DNA of 64,000 nt from Rhizobium sp. (GCA_027533385.1 JAPZUE010000029.1:62001-126000); one strand, 5' to 3'. Counted from the first letter of the stretch, positions 37,085-46,536 are shown. Notes: generated by a model from the letters alone, not told the origin. Numbers and translations: made by a program.

Positions 37085-38421
37085 TGAGCAGCGGGATCGA
37101 GATCGTCCTCGTCGACGACGACCACGGACTGCGCCGCGCCACCCGCCAGACGCTGGAGCTGGCCGGGTTTGCCGTGCGCGATTTTGGCGCTGCCCCCCAG
37201 GCGCTGGCCCAGCTATCGCGGGACAGCGAGGCCGTCGTTATCTCCGACATCCGCATGGCCGGCATGGACGGGCTGGAGCTCTTTGCCCATATCCGCGCCC
37301 TCGACCCGGATCTGCCCGTCCTGCTGATCACCGGCCATGGCGATGTCGACATGGCGGTGCGCGCACTGCATGACGGCGCCTATGACTTCATCGCCAAGCC
37401 CTTCCCCGCCGACAGGCTCGTCCAGAGCGTGGCCCGGGCTGCCGAAAAGCGCCGGCTGGTTCTCGAAAACCGCCGTCTGCGCGAGGCGGCGACCACGACG
37501 CCCGACGACCTGCCGCTGATCGGCCAGACGCCGGCCATGGAGCATCTGCGCCAGACGCTGCGCCAGATCGCTGACACCGATGTCGATGTGCTGATCGCCG
37601 GCGAAACCGGCAGCGGCAAGGAAGTGGTGGCAACCCTCCTGCATCGCTGGAGCCGCCGCTCGAGGGGCAATTTCGTCGCGCTCAACTGCGGCGCCCTGCC
37701 CGAGACAGTCATCGAAAGCGAACTCTTCGGCCACGAGCCGGGCGCCTTTACCGGCGCCCAGAAGAAGCGCGTCGGTCGCATCGAACATGCCAGCGGCGGT
37801 ACGCTCTTCCTCGACGAGATCGAGAGCATGCCGCTTTCCACCCAGGTGAAGATGCTGCGGGTTCTGGAAATGCGGGAAGTCACCCCGCTCGGCACCAACG
37901 AAATCCGGCCCGTCGACCTGCGCGTCGTCGCCGCCGCCAAGCTTGACCTCGGCAATCCCGCCGAACGCGGCGAATTCCGCGAGGACCTCTATTATCGTCT
38001 GAACGTGGTGACGATCTCGATCCCGCCGCTGCGGGAACGCCGCGCCGACATCCCGTTGCTCTTTGCCCATTTCGCCACCCGCGCCGCCGCGCGTTTTCGC
38101 CGCGAGATCCCCGGCATGACGGCCGAGGTGCGCCGGCATCTGGAAAGCCACGACTGGCCGGGCAATGTCCGCGAACTCTCGCATTTTGCCGAACGCGTCG
38201 TGCTCGGCATCACCCCGCCGCCGAAACAGACGTCAGGGACGGTCGCACCGGGCCTCAGCCTGCCGGAGCAGATGGAGCGGCACGAGGCGACACTCATCCG
38301 CGAGGCGCTGAAGGCGAACAAAGGCGACGTGCGCTCGACCATCGAGACGCTCGGCATTCCGCGCAAGACCTTCTACGACAAGCTCCAGCGCCACGGCATC
38401 AACCGCGCCGATTACGAATAG
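37084..38421 (+). CDS. dctD: Sigma-54-dependent response regulator DctD
   Basis: 445 residues from ATG 37084 (GTG 37081 is also in frame). Receiver domain about 1-120 has the phosphoacceptor Asp55 in [17 protein letters not shown]. The AAA+ domain has Walker [16 protein letters not shown], the sigma-54-contacting GAFTGA loop in [11 protein letters not shown] and Walker [11 protein letters not shown]. The C-terminal Fis-type HTH is [20 protein letters not shown]. It activates dctA. Its 3' end overlaps the convergent aldolase gene by 10 bases. Confidence 0.95.
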   Translation: MSSGIEIVLVDDDHGLRRATRQTLELAGFAVRDFGAAPQALAQLSRDSEAVVISDIRMAGMDGLELFAHIRALDPDLPVLLITGHGDVDMAVRALHDGAYDFIAKPFPADRLVQSVARAAEKRRLVLENRRLREAATTTPDDLPLIGQTPAMEHLRQTLRQIADTDVDVLIAGETGSGKEVVATLLHRWSRRSRGNFVALNCGALPETVIESELFGHEPGAFTGAQKKRVGRIEHASGGTLFLDEIESMPLSTQVKMLRVLEMREVTPLGTNEIRPVDLRVVAAAKLDLGNPAERGEFREDLYYRLNVVTISIPPLRERRADIPLLFAHFATRAAARFRREIPGMTAEVRRHLESHDWPGNVRELSHFAERVVLGITPPPKQTSGTVAPGLSLPEQMERHEATLIREALKANKGDVRSTIETLGIPRKTFYDKLQRHGINRADYE

Positions 38422-39221
38422 CCGCCGGCAGCGGGCGCATCCGAACGGTCTGCACCCCGCATCTCGGCCGCAAGCGCGGCAGCAGCCCGCGCCAGAAGCC
38501 CCGTATCGGTGCCCGTCGCCATGAAGCGCACACCGGCGCGGCGCGCGAGCGCGATCATCTCCGCGTCGCCGGTCATGATGCCCGCCGGCTTGCCGGAAGC
38601 CTTGATCTTGCCGATCAGCGCCTCGACTGTCTGCATCACCTCCGGCACCGTCGCCTTGCCGCGATAGCCCATGTCGGCGGAGAGATCGGCAGGGCCGATC
38701 AGCACGGCATCGACGCCTTCGACAGCCAGGATCGCATCGGCATTTTCGACACCCAGCCGGCTTTCGATCTGAGCAATCAGGCAGACTTGCATATTGGCCG
38801 TATCCGCATAATCAGGGATGCGCCCAAAATTCGAGGCGCGCCCCAGGCTCGCACCCATGCCTCTGATGCCATCGGGCGGATAGCGCAGTGCCTTGGCCAG
38901 GAGCGCGGCCTGTTCACCCGTCTCCACCATCGGAATCATCAGCGTCTGCGCGCCGATATCGAGCGCCTGCTTGATCATCCAGGGCTCGCCGACCGGAAGC
39001 CGCACCACAGGATGCGCCGGATGGCGCGTGACGGCGGCGAGCTGGGCTGCGATCAGCGGAATGTCGTTCGGCCCGTGTTCGGCATCGATGAGGATCCAGT
39101 CGAAGCCGGCCCCGGCGCAGATTTCCGCCGAATGCGGATTGGCGAGCGCCACCCAGAGCCCGGTCAGGAGCCCCTGGTCTTCACGCAGCGCTTTCTTGAA
39201 GAGGTTGACGGGGGCGGGCAT
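38412..39221 (-). CDS. HpcH/HpaI-family aldolase
   Basis: 269 residues from ATG 39219-39221. This class II pyruvate aldolase has the metal site and pyruvate pocket motifs [40 protein letters not shown] and [20 protein letters not shown], ending in [20 protein letters not shown]. The family includes 4-hydroxy-2-oxoheptanedioate aldolase, but members also cleave other 2-keto-hydroxy acids, so the exact substrate is open. Its 3' end overlaps dctD by 10 bases, convergent. Confidence 0.87.
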   Translation of the reverse strand: MPAPVNLFKKALREDQGLLTGLWVALANPHSAEICAGAGFDWILIDAEHGPNDIPLIAAQLAAVTRHPAHPVVRLPVGEPWMIKQALDIGAQTLMIPMVETGEQAALLAKALRYPPDGIRGMGASLGRASNFGRIPDYADTANMQVCLIAQIESRLGVENADAILAVEGVDAVLIGPADLSADMGYRGKATVPEVMQTVEALIGKIKASGKPAGIMTGDAEMIALARRAGVRFMATGTDTGLLARAAAALAAEMRGADRSDAPAAGGYS

Positions 39222-39396
39222 GGGCAGTCTCCTGGAGCAATCACGGTCCGGCCATTTCACCGGAGAGCTGAAGCTATCCTCGGAAGCGGGATGAACCGCA
39301 AGCCTCGTTTTCGATCTACCTTACAGACACGACGTTGAACCTCTGTGCTCCGCCATGATAGGGGCAGCCGAACTCTTCAAGCGCAGGAATTGACAC

Positions 39397-40065
39397 ATGC
39401 TCCCCTGGATCCAGCTCGACACGGCCAAGATACCCGGCGGCGGCGAATTGCGCCTGAAACAACGCGGCACGGAATTCTCCATCATGCTCGGCACTAACGA
39501 GCTGATGAACAGCCGCCTCAGCGGCTCGGAGGAAGCGCTCGCCACGCTGGCCTTCGAGCGGATCGCGGATCACAAGCGTCCGCACATCCTGATCGGCGGC
39601 CTCGGCATGGGCTTCACGCTGCGCGCTGCCCTTGCCGTCCTGCCTCAGGATGCGAAGGTCACCGTCGCCGAACTCGTGCCTGCCGTCGTCGACTGGGCGC
39701 GCGGACCTATGGCCGAGATCTATGCCGGCAGCCTCGACGACCCGCGAGTGGCAATTCATGTCGGCGATGTCGGCGCGCTGATTGCCAAATCCAGGGGACA
39801 GTTCGACGCCATCCTGCTTGATGTCGATAACGGCCCTGATGGCCTCACCCGCGAAGCGAACGACGGCCTCTATTCGCATGACGGGATTCGCAAATCCAAG
39901 GCAGCGCTGACCCGCGGCGGCGTGCTCGGCGTCTGGTCGCAGGGCCCGGACCCTAGGTTCACACGCCGCTTGAAGGACTGCGGCTATGGCGTGGAAGAGA
40001 TTCCCGTCCGCGCCGGGAGAACCGGTCGCGGCAAGAAGCATGTGATCTGGATGGCGAAGGCATAA
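39397..40065 (+). CDS. Spermidine synthase-like SAM-dependent protein
   Basis: 222 residues with a Rossmann core: RPHILIGGLGMGFTLRAALA as the nucleotide loop, KVTVAELVPAVVDWARGPMA and FDAILLDVDNGPDGL. The arrangement resembles spermidine/spermine-synthase-like proteins lacking the N-terminal tetramerisation domain. The catalytic polyamine-synthase Asp pattern is not clear (LDVDNGP in place of DxxDP). It may be a methyltransferase; the substrate is unknown. It stands alone ahead of a palindromic repeat element. Confidence 0.7.
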   Translation: MLPWIQLDTAKIPGGGELRLKQRGTEFSIMLGTNELMNSRLSGSEEALATLAFERIADHKRPHILIGGLGMGFTLRAALAVLPQDAKVTVAELVPAVVDWARGPMAEIYAGSLDDPRVAIHVGDVGALIAKSRGQFDAILLDVDNGPDGLTREANDGLYSHDGIRKSKAALTRGGVLGVWSQGPDPRFTRRLKDCGYGVEEIPVRAGRTGRGKKHVIWMAKA

Positions 40066-40087
40066 GGTTGCGACTCTCCTAGACAGG

Positions 40088-40268
40088 AAGTCCCCTCCCC
40101 AACCCCTCCCCACAAGGGGGAGGGGCTTTTGCGCCGCGTCCCGCCTTGAGGTTGAGCAAGAACCGTCACTCGATACTCAACCCATTCGCTGAAGGGCGGT
40201 TTGAGGCGCAGAGGGTGCGGCGGGGGTAAGCCCTCCCCCTTGTGGGGAGGGTTTGGGAGGGGACTTTC
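40088..40268. repeat. Intergenic element with about 35-40-bp terminal inverted repeats
   Basis: The left end (40088-40137, beginning AAGTCCCCTCCCC) and the right end (40228-40268, ending GGGAGGGGACTTT) are inverted copies with few mismatches. Each arm itself contains a CCTCCCC-AC-AAGGGGGAGG hairpin. The approximately 90-base centre has no coding potential. It sits between two convergent genes. This looks like a rhizobial palindromic/MITE-type intergenic repeat; copy number cannot be judged here. Confidence 0.75.
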
Positions 40269-40269
40269 T

Positions 40270-41253
40270 TTAGCCCCACAACCCACGCGGCGGCAGCGGC
40301 ATGACCGCGCCGTCATAGGCAATCGCCGGCTCGCGATCCCGCGCCAGAAGCAGCGGCCCGTCGAGATCGACAAAGGCCGCCCCTTGCCCGATCAGAAAGG
40401 CCGGGGCCATGGCAAGCGAGGTGCCAACCATGCAGCCGACCATGATCTCGAAACCGGCTTCAACAGCCGCATCCCGCATAGCAAGCGCTTCCGTCAGCCC
40501 GCCCGTCTTGTCGAGCTTGATGTTGACCGCATCATACTTGCCCCTCAGCGAAGCCAGCGACGCCGTGTCATGGCAGCTCTCGTCGGCACAGACCGGCAGG
40601 ACCCGATCAAGACCGAGAAGCGCATCGTCGTCGCCTGCCGGAAACGGTTGCTCGACCAGCTTCACCCCGAGATCGAGCAAGACAGGCGCCAGCGCCTTAT
40701 ACTGCTCCAGGCTCCATCCCTCATTGGCATCGACGATGATGGCGGCGTTTGGCGCGCCAGCCCTGACGGCCCGGATACGCTCAACGTCACCCTCGCCGCC
40801 GAGCTTGACCTTCAAGAGCGGTCGGTGCGCCTCCTTCTCCGCCGCAGCCTGCATGCTCTCTGGGCTACCGAGCGACAGCGTGTAGGTGACCGAAAGCGGC
40901 TTTGGCTCTTGTAACTTTGCAAGTTGCCAGACCGGAAGCCCTGCCCGCTTGGCTTCGAGATCCCAGAAGGCGCAGTCCAGCGCATTGCGCGCAGCACCCG
41001 GCTTAAGCCGGTTTTGCAGCCCGGCCCGGTCCAGTCCTTGGCGCACCTCCGGCGCGAGCGCCGAAAGCGCCTCGACGACACTTTCCACCGTCTCGCCATA
41101 ACGCGCGTAGGGCACGCATTCGCCCTGGCCCACATGCGCGCCATCCGTCAGCCGCACCGTGACCACCTTCGCCTCGGTCTTCGAGCCGCGCGAGATGGTG
41201 AAACTCCCGGCGATCGGAAAGCTCTCCGGCGTGACGGTCATCTGGACGGACAT
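40270..41253 (-). CDS. Dipeptide epimerase (L-Ala-D/L-Glu epimerase type, enolase superfamily)
   Basis: 327 residues from ATG 41251-41253 with GGGAGGTC upstream; the longer frame to 41490 is not used. Enolase-superfamily catalytic sites are complete: HRPLLKVKLGGEGD (KxK), AAIIVDANEGWS (Asp), VKLVEQPFPAGDD (Glu), PVCADESCHD (Asp) and VNIKLDKTGG (second Lys). Such enzymes epimerise L-Ala-D-Glu from murein recycling. The terminal CMVGTSLAMAPAFLIGQGA matches the family. Divergent from mnmA. Confidence 0.88.
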   Translation of the reverse strand: MSVQMTVTPESFPIAGSFTISRGSKTEAKVVTVRLTDGAHVGQGECVPYARYGETVESVVEALSALAPEVRQGLDRAGLQNRLKPGAARNALDCAFWDLEAKRAGLPVWQLAKLQEPKPLSVTYTLSLGSPESMQAAAEKEAHRPLLKVKLGGEGDVERIRAVRAGAPNAAIIVDANEGWSLEQYKALAPVLLDLGVKLVEQPFPAGDDDALLGLDRVLPVCADESCHDTASLASLRGKYDAVNIKLDKTGGLTEALAMRDAAVEAGFEIMVGCMVGTSLAMAPAFLIGQGAAFVDLDGPLLLARDREPAIAYDGAVMPLPPRGLWG

Positions 41254-41434
41254 TCTCAAGACCTCCCTGCGGGCAATCCCCGCGAATCGCTGCTCTTGCA
41301 CGAAGAAGCAATCCTTTCTATATCCGTCAACATAAGGACCGGTACCGGCAGCGCGCGAAAACGCCCGTAACGCCTGGCCCAGATCCCCGCATATTGCGGG
41401 CTGAACGGTCGCATGAAGCACAGAGACGAAGCCC

Positions 41435-42631
41435 GTGAACACGCTGGATTTTGACAAGAGACCGGAAGATACGCGCGTTGTCGTCGCCATGTCGGGCGGC
41501 GTGGATTCCTCCGTCGTCGCCGGTATCCTGAAGCGCGAGGGTTATGACGTCCTCGGCATCACGCTGCAGCTTTACGACCATGGCGCCGCCGTGCATCGCG
41601 CCGGTTCCTGCTGCGCCGGACAGGACATCGACGATGCCCGCCGCGTCTGCGAAACGCTCGGTATTCCCCATTACGTGCTCGACTACGAACAGCGTTTTCG
41701 CGACACCGTGATCAACCCGTTCATGGAAAGCTATGTCGCCGGCGAAACGCCGATCCCCTGCGTGGCCTGCAACCAGACGGTCAAGTTCGCCGACCTGCTT
41801 GCGACCGCGAAAGAACTCGGCGCCGATGCGCTGGCGACCGGCCATTACATCCGCTCGAAGTCGGTGCCGCTGGCCAATGATCCCGGCCACCGCGCCCTCT
41901 TCCGCCCGATCGATAGCGAGCGCGACCAGAGCTATTTCCTCTTTGCCACCACGCAGGAGCAGATCGACTATCTGCGCTTCCCGCTCGGCGCCATGTCGAA
42001 GGCGGAAGTCCGCGTGCTCGCCGAAGAGATGGGCCTCGTCGTCGCCCAGAAGGCCGACAGCCAGGACATCTGTTTCGTGCCCCAGGGCAAATATGCCGAC
42101 GTGATCAACAAGCTGAAGCCGAATGCAGCTCTCGCCGGCGAGATCGTCCATCTCGATGGCCGGGTGCTGGGCAATCACGAAGGCATCCTGCATTACACGA
42201 TCGGCCAGCGGAAGGGTTTGGGCGTCGCCACCGGCGAGCCGCTCTACGTCATCTATCTCGACGCCCGCTCGCGCCGCGTCATCGTCGGACCCAAGGAAGC
42301 GCTGGAAACCCACCGCGTCTATCTGCGCGACATCAACTGGCTGGGCGATCGCACGCTGGCGGAAGACGCAAGTGAGGGCATGCCCTGCTTCGCCAAGGTC
42401 CGCTCCACCCGCCCGCCGACACCCGCCGTCCTGCATGCCGACGACAAGGGCGTCTATGTCGATCTCGAAATCGGCGAAGCCGGCGTCGCCCCCGGTCAGG
42501 CCTGCGTGCTCTATTCGGCACCGGGCGCCGACGCCCGCGTCTATGGCGGCGGCTTCATCGAGCGTTCGGAACGCTCAGGCACGGCCGAAAGCGCGCTGAA
42601 GGCGCTTCTCGCCAGCCCTGTGGCCGCCTGA
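41435..42631 (+). CDS. mnmA: tRNA-specific 2-thiouridylase MnmA
   Basis: 398 residues. It installs the 2-thio group on U34 of Lys, Glu and Gln tRNAs. The PP-loop [18 protein letters not shown] is at the N-terminus, and the catalytic cysteine pair lies in [13 protein letters not shown] and [28 protein letters not shown] and C-terminal PGQACVLYS motifs are present. The long N-terminal part fits. A strong promoter for the following tRNA gene lies about 80 bases downstream. Confidence 0.97.
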   Translation: MNTLDFDKRPEDTRVVVAMSGGVDSSVVAGILKREGYDVLGITLQLYDHGAAVHRAGSCCAGQDIDDARRVCETLGIPHYVLDYEQRFRDTVINPFMESYVAGETPIPCVACNQTVKFADLLATAKELGADALATGHYIRSKSVPLANDPGHRALFRPIDSERDQSYFLFATTQEQIDYLRFPLGAMSKAEVRVLAEEMGLVVAQKADSQDICFVPQGKYADVINKLKPNAALAGEIVHLDGRVLGNHEGILHYTIGQRKGLGVATGEPLYVIYLDARSRRVIVGPKEALETHRVYLRDINWLGDRTLAEDASEGMPCFAKVRSTRPPTPAVLHADDKGVYVDLEIGEAGVAPGQACVLYSAPGADARVYGGGFIERSERSGTAESALKALLASPVAA

Positions 42632-42708
42632 GGCAGCGGCTTTCGGGCCGCTCTCAAGCTCCTCAGTCAAGCCGGTGGAAAGCCACGCTGTTTTTGCCCA
42701 AACCGCGC

Positions 42709-42738
42709 TTGACTTTGATCGGACCCTCGCCTTATAAG
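42709..42738 (+). promoter_or_regulatory. Sigma-70 promoter of the tRNA-Met gene
   Basis: TTGACT (42709-42714), 17-base spacer, TTATAA (42732-42737; TATAAG one base on). Transcription should start near 42744, about 45 bases before the mature tRNA. No other gene lies downstream on this strand for 2.8 kb. Confidence 0.8.
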
Positions 42739-42789
42739 CCGCCCATCGCTTCGGACGGCGACGGCTTCAAGCCCAGATGTCCGATGTGT

Positions 42790-42866
42790 GGCGGGGTAGC
42801 TCAGGTGGTTAGAGCGTGGGATTCATAACCCCAAGGTCGGCGGTTCAAGTCCGCCCCCCGCTACCA
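42790..42866 (+). tRNA. tRNA-Met (CAT anticodon), probably elongator
   Basis: 77 bases including encoded CCA. The acceptor stem GGCGGGG pairs CCCCGCT (G-U at 1-72), the D-arm is TAGCTCAGGTGGTTAGAGC, the anticodon loop is TTCATAA and the T-arm GGCGG-TTCAAGT-CCGCC. The anticodon stem has an A-C at its base, next to the loop. It lacks the initiator's GGG/CCC triplet, so elongator Met is favoured over initiator. Confidence 0.95.
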
Positions 42867-42897
42867 AAATTTTCACTGACCGTAGAGATAGTGTAGA

Positions 42898-42951
42898 CAG
42901 CAAACTTTTTAGCTTCACACGCGTGAATGCTTTCACGCGTAAAGTTTGCTG
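42898..42951. repeat. Nested inverted repeat 3' of tRNA-Met
   Basis: Outer perfect 11-bp arms CAGCAAACTTT (42898-42908) / AAAGTTTGCTG (42941-42951) enclose an inner perfect 9-bp hairpin ACGCGTGAA (42919-42927) / TTCACGCGT (42932-42940) with a 4-base loop. The inner arm lies directly against the right outer arm. No poly-T follows, so a simple terminator is unlikely. It may be a recombinase/attachment-like structure or an RNA fold. Confidence 0.7.
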
Positions 42952-42990
42952 AGTGGCGCAGACTACCGCCGATCACTTTAATTGCTGCTG

Positions 42991-43494
42991 TTAGTCGAGC
43001 AATCGAGGGTTCTTTTCAAGATACTCTCGAGCCCATGGCTGCAAGATCCAAGAGAAGAGAGTGCCTCGAAGCGATAAGCTCGAAGCTCGTGCAATCACAT
43101 TCTTTCGTTGCAGAAGCTCCATAACACCATCATTCACGTTGCCGGTTACAGATGCTTGTTGATCGATGATAAATGGCCGCAGGACCATTTTTTCGGCCGG
43201 TGTCAGCTTTTTAAGCACACTGCGATGCAGCAAGATAAAAATCTGATCACGGATCATCGGCCCTACATACGTCGCACAGAACGCACAAAAGTTAACTGTC
43301 ACAATTGCTAATGACGTCAAGAAGCAGAGACCAATCCATAGGCGATGGTCCGAACTTGCCTCAGCGAGGCCCAGCTTATCAAGATACTGCAGCGGTAGAA
43401 AAAGGATGAGACCAGTTACCAATAGGATAGCAAACGCAGCCTTGGTCCCTCGCTCTTTTGCAATGGCAAAAACGCTCGACAGCCACTCTGGCAT
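42991..43494 (-). CDS. Superinfection exclusion protein B (SieB)-like membrane protein
   Basis: 167 residues with two membrane helices (about 18-36 and 52-75) and a soluble C-terminal domain. The C-terminal pattern NDGVMELLQRKNVIARASSL, then FSWILQPWAREYLEKNPRLL, is the recognisable SieB signature. The TPAEKMVLRPFI segment also matches. In lambdoid phages SieB aborts infection by other phages. The gene is A+T-richer than its neighbours and sits alone behind tRNA-Met, consistent with horizontal acquisition. Activity here is unproven. Confidence 0.78.
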   Translation of the reverse strand: MPEWLSSVFAIAKERGTKAAFAILLVTGLILFLPLQYLDKLGLAEASSDHRLWIGLCFLTSLAIVTVNFCAFCATYVGPMIRDQIFILLHRSVLKKLTPAEKMVLRPFIIDQQASVTGNVNDGVMELLQRKNVIARASSLSLRGTLFSWILQPWAREYLEKNPRLLD

Positions 43495-43604
43495 ACGCCC
43501 CTCCTAGCATCGGCTAGATATTAGCTTTCAACTTAAGATATACGAAGAGCAATCACGCCTTTCCGCCCGATTTTCAACTGCCCAAGTTACTCATTGCTGA
43601 AACC

Positions 43605-44246
43605 TCACCGCGCCGCCCAGACCAACCCGCGCCGCACGATCTCCCGCATCTGCGGCACCTCGAACTCCGCCGCCTGGTGGCCGAGCGAGGAGTAGAACAC
43701 CCTGCCCTGCCCGTGGCGGCGCTTCCAGACGACTGGCATCACATGTCCGTCGATCCAGGCATCGTGTTCGCCAGTAAAACGCGTCGTCGCCAGCACTTCG
43801 TTGTTGGGGTCGACATGCATGTAATACTGCTCTGAGCGATAGGGGAAATCGCCGATGCCTGTTACCAGCGGGTCCTCGGGCTTTGTGATATTGACCGTGT
43901 AATCATAGATATTGCCGGGATGGGCGACCCACTGGCCGCCGATCATGTATTGATACTGCACGCAGTCGCGAAAACTGTCGCCCGCCTGGCCGTGGAAGCC
44001 GCCGAGGCCGACGCCGCCGCGAATGGCGAGCTCCAGGTTCTCGATTTCGGGCTTTTCGATCTTGGTCATCGTCAGCATCGGCACGATGAGGCTGTAGTCG
44101 CGGATGGCGGGATCGGCAAAGGCCTCCGTGCCCGCCTCGACGCGGACGGAAAAACCCTCCGCCTGCAGCATGTCGGAGACGATGGCGGCACATTGGTCGG
44201 GCTGGTGGCCATCCCAGCCGCCCCAGCAAATCAGAACCTGACGCAT
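43605..44246 (-). CDS. ThuA-domain protein
   Basis: 213 residues with a glutamine-amidotransferase-like fold: RQVLICWGGWDGHQPDQCAA at the start, then GGVGLGGFHGQAGDSFRDCV and a C-terminal KRRHGQGRVFYSSLGHQAAE. ThuA proteins take part in trehalose and related disaccharide use in rhizobia. It follows the Gfo/Idh/MocA oxidoreductase by 24 bases and is co-transcribed with it, as thuA-thuB are. No thuEFGK transporter is near, so the sugar is not known. Confidence 0.85.
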   Translation of the reverse strand: MRQVLICWGGWDGHQPDQCAAIVSDMLQAEGFSVRVEAGTEAFADPAIRDYSLIVPMLTMTKIEKPEIENLELAIRGGVGLGGFHGQAGDSFRDCVQYQYMIGGQWVAHPGNIYDYTVNITKPEDPLVTGIGDFPYRSEQYYMHVDPNNEVLATTRFTGEHDAWIDGHVMPVVWKRRHGQGRVFYSSLGHQAAEFEVPQMREIVRRGLVWAAR

Positions 44247-44270
44247 GAAGATATCCTTCTGGAAGTGAAC

Positions 44271-45380
44271 TCAGCGGCCGATCAGGCCATCGACGAGCGA
44301 CTGTTCAAGCGGCGCCGGCCGATCGACGCTGGTGGTGATCTTGACCGTCTCGCCGCGATCGGAGGCCGTCTGGAAAGCTTCCATGACTTCGAGCACATGC
44401 AGCGCCAGATCGCCGTTTGCCCGGTGCGGCCGGTTGGAGAGAATGGCATGTGCCATGTCGGCGACGCCGAGCGAGCGCCAGTTGCCGTCAGCATAGGGCA
44501 GCGTCACGGGCTTGCCTTGCGCCTCGCCCGTCAGCGGCAGGACAAAGACCTCTCCGCCGAAATGATTGGGATCCGGCACGATCAGCGTGCCCTCGGAGCC
44601 ATAGACCTCGAGCGGCTTGTGCCAGTGCGCCGCGACATCGAAGCTCATCGAAATTTGCACCACGGCCCCATTGGCGAAGGACATCAGTCCTGCGACATGC
44701 GTCGGCACATGCACGGGGATCGTCTCGCCCCTGCGCGGCTCGCTGCCGATCCTTCTGGTGTCGCGCACCTTGGTGGCAAAGCCCGCCACCTTCTCGACCG
44801 GGCCGAAGAGGTTGACGAGATCGGTGATGTAATAAGGCCCCATGTCGAGCATCGGCCCGCCACCAGCCTCATAGTAAAAATCCGGATTGGGATGCCATCG
44901 CTCATGACCGGGGCACATGAAGTAGGCCGTACCGCCGATCGGCTGGCCGATCACGCCCTGGTCGATCAGCCCGCGCGCCGTCTGATGCGCACCGCCGAGA
45001 AAAGTGTCGGGCGCCGACCCGACGCGGAGATTGAGCGACTTCGCCGTTTCGACGAGCCGCTTGCCTTCGGCAAACGTCACGCCGAGCGGCTTTTCCGAAT
45101 AGACATGTTTGCCCGCCGCGAGCGCTTTCAGCCCCACTTCGACATGCGCCTTTGGGATCGTCAGGTTGACGATGATCTGCACGTCCGGATCGGCATAAAG
45201 CGACTCGATCGAACGCGCAGGCACACCGAATTCAGCGGCCCGCGCCTGGGCGAGCTCCGTGTTGAGGTCGGCGATGCCGCAAACCTTCAGGATCGGAAAA
45301 TGCTGGAGCGCCTTGAGATAAGCGCCTGAAATATTGCCGCATCCGATGATGCCGATGCCGACCTGCTGCATGCCCTGCAT
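44271..45380 (-). CDS. Gfo/Idh/MocA-family oxidoreductase
   Basis: 369 residues from ATG 45378-45380. The Rossmann loop VGIGIIGCGNISGAYLKALQ lies at about 7-26, and the family's GKHVYSEKPLGVTFAEGKRL contains the catalytic Lys. It oxidises or reduces a sugar or cyclitol with NAD(P). Its partner ThuA-type gene lies 24 bases downstream; the pair resembles thuBA-type operons for 3-keto-disaccharides (inference). A longer start at 45431 exists, but the shorter form fits the family. Confidence 0.86.
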   Translation of the reverse strand: MQGMQQVGIGIIGCGNISGAYLKALQHFPILKVCGIADLNTELAQARAAEFGVPARSIESLYADPDVQIIVNLTIPKAHVEVGLKALAAGKHVYSEKPLGVTFAEGKRLVETAKSLNLRVGSAPDTFLGGAHQTARGLIDQGVIGQPIGGTAYFMCPGHERWHPNPDFYYEAGGGPMLDMGPYYITDLVNLFGPVEKVAGFATKVRDTRRIGSEPRRGETIPVHVPTHVAGLMSFANGAVVQISMSFDVAAHWHKPLEVYGSEGTLIVPDPNHFGGEVFVLPLTGEAQGKPVTLPYADGNWRSLGVADMAHAILSNRPHRANGDLALHVLEVMEAFQTASDRGETVKITTSVDRPAPLEQSLVDGLIGR

Positions 45381-45640
45381 ATCCTCGCTCCCGGACGCAT
45401 GTCCCTTGATGACCGTCAGGCAGAAACGCAAGCGTTCCTCCTCCTTGCCTCGCGGTCGCCGGCCAGACTGGGTGCAAATCTGACTGACGTCAACGCATCA
45501 TTGTATCCAGGTGATCGCTTGTCGGCAGGCTTGGAGCCAATGCCTCCCCCGATAGAGGGATGTAAGATCCGAGGGCGGTTAAGAAAACCTTTCGTTAAAT
45601 TTTAATGAATAGAATGGAGGGCCTGTAGCGAGGTTTTGTC

Positions 45641-46225
45641 ATGCGTACCGCTCTCATTTCCGCCCTCGGCGTCATGCTGATGCTGTCGGCCTGTGCCAAA
45701 CCGCCATCCCAGACCCGCAATGCCTGCGCGATTTTCGAGCAGCGCGACGGGCTGTTCAACAACTGGCGCCGCGCTGCCATCGCCGCCGAGCGCGAATATG
45801 GCGTGCCGGTGCCGATCCTGATGGCGACGATCTATACGGAATCGAGTTTCCGCCATAACGCCAAGCCGCCGCGCAGGATGATTCTCGGCTTCATCCCCGG
45901 CAAGCGTCAGTCGAGCGCCTATGGCTATTCCCAGGCGCTTGACGGCACCTGGGAACGCTATCAGCGCGAAACCGGCCGCTGGGGCGCCCGCCGCACGGAT
46001 TTTGCCGACGCCATCCGCTTCATCGGCTGGTACCACCGCCAGACCGCAGACAAGCTCAACATTCCGCTCAACGACCCCTACAAGCTCTATCTCGCCTATC
46101 ACTCCGGCCATACCGGCTATCTCCGCGGCGCCTACAACAAGCGTCCGGAGGCTCTGCGGGGCGCCAAGCGGTTTACCGATATCACCTATACCTACGCCCG
46201 GCAGTTGCAGCAGTGCCCGGGTTGA
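45641..46225 (+). CDS. Lytic transglycosylase-like lipoprotein
   Basis: 194 residues. The lipoprotein signal MRTALISALGVMLMLSACAK has the lipobox LSAC, Cys at 18. The catalytic-like domain contains ATIYTESSFRHNA with the Glu of SLT enzymes (ESSF), then SAYGYSQALDGTWERYQRET and LAYHSGHTGYLRGAYN. The SLT-family motifs (ES, GYSQ, AYHSG) support murein cleavage, but the domain is short. It stands as a single unit after an A+T-rich leader. Confidence 0.82.
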   Translation: MRTALISALGVMLMLSACAKPPSQTRNACAIFEQRDGLFNNWRRAAIAAEREYGVPVPILMATIYTESSFRHNAKPPRRMILGFIPGKRQSSAYGYSQALDGTWERYQRETGRWGARRTDFADAIRFIGWYHRQTADKLNIPLNDPYKLYLAYHSGHTGYLRGAYNKRPEALRGAKRFTDITYTYARQLQQCPG

Positions 46226-46252
46226 GGGTGTGGCTTTAAGTTTCTGAGCAAG

Positions 46253-46465
46253 GGGTACCCCCCTCTGTCGGCTACGCCGACATCTCCCCCTCAAGGGGGG
46301 AGATTGCCGACCGCCGTTGAGACCGCCTGACCAGGTGTCATTTTTACGCGGCACAACCGCTATCGAAGAACCGCAAAGCTCGGCATGAGTGGCAGCGAGA
46401 TCGGCATCCCCGATCCAATCTCCCCCCTTGAGGGGGAGATGTCCGGCAGGACAGAGGGGGGTACC
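46253..46465. repeat. Intergenic element with about 50-bp terminal inverted repeats
   Basis: The left arm (46253-46306, GGGGTACCCCCCTCTGTC to the CAAGGGGGGAGATTG block) and the right arm (46416-46465) are inverted copies, broken only by a short central difference. Each arm contains the hairpin TCTCCCCCTCAAGGGGGGAGA type. About 110 bases of non-coding sequence separate them. Similar palindromic units recur in rhizobial intergenic DNA. Confidence 0.8.
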
Positions 46466-46508
46466 GCGAGCAGCAACCTGATCAAGCCCCGAACGCCCAA
46501 AACAAAAA

Positions 46509-46536
46509 ACCTCCCCACCGAACCCGGCAGGGAGGT
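46509..46536 (-). terminator. Terminator of the Tim44-like gene
   Basis: On the minus strand ACCTCCC (46530-46536) pairs GGGAGGT (46509-46515) and is followed by TTTTTTGTTTT. It lies 25 bases after the stop. Confidence 0.8.

Noticed and set aside
42634..42653. Hairpin AGCGGC/GCCGCT after mnmA as terminator
   Set aside because: Six-bp stem without a T tract, so too weak to list as a terminator.
42867..43604. Direct-repeat attachment sites (attL/attR) of the tRNA-Met 3' end
   Set aside because: Searching the next 700 bases by eye gave only a short CCGCCC match near 43560; no tRNA 3' duplicate and no integrase, so an integrated element is not claimed.
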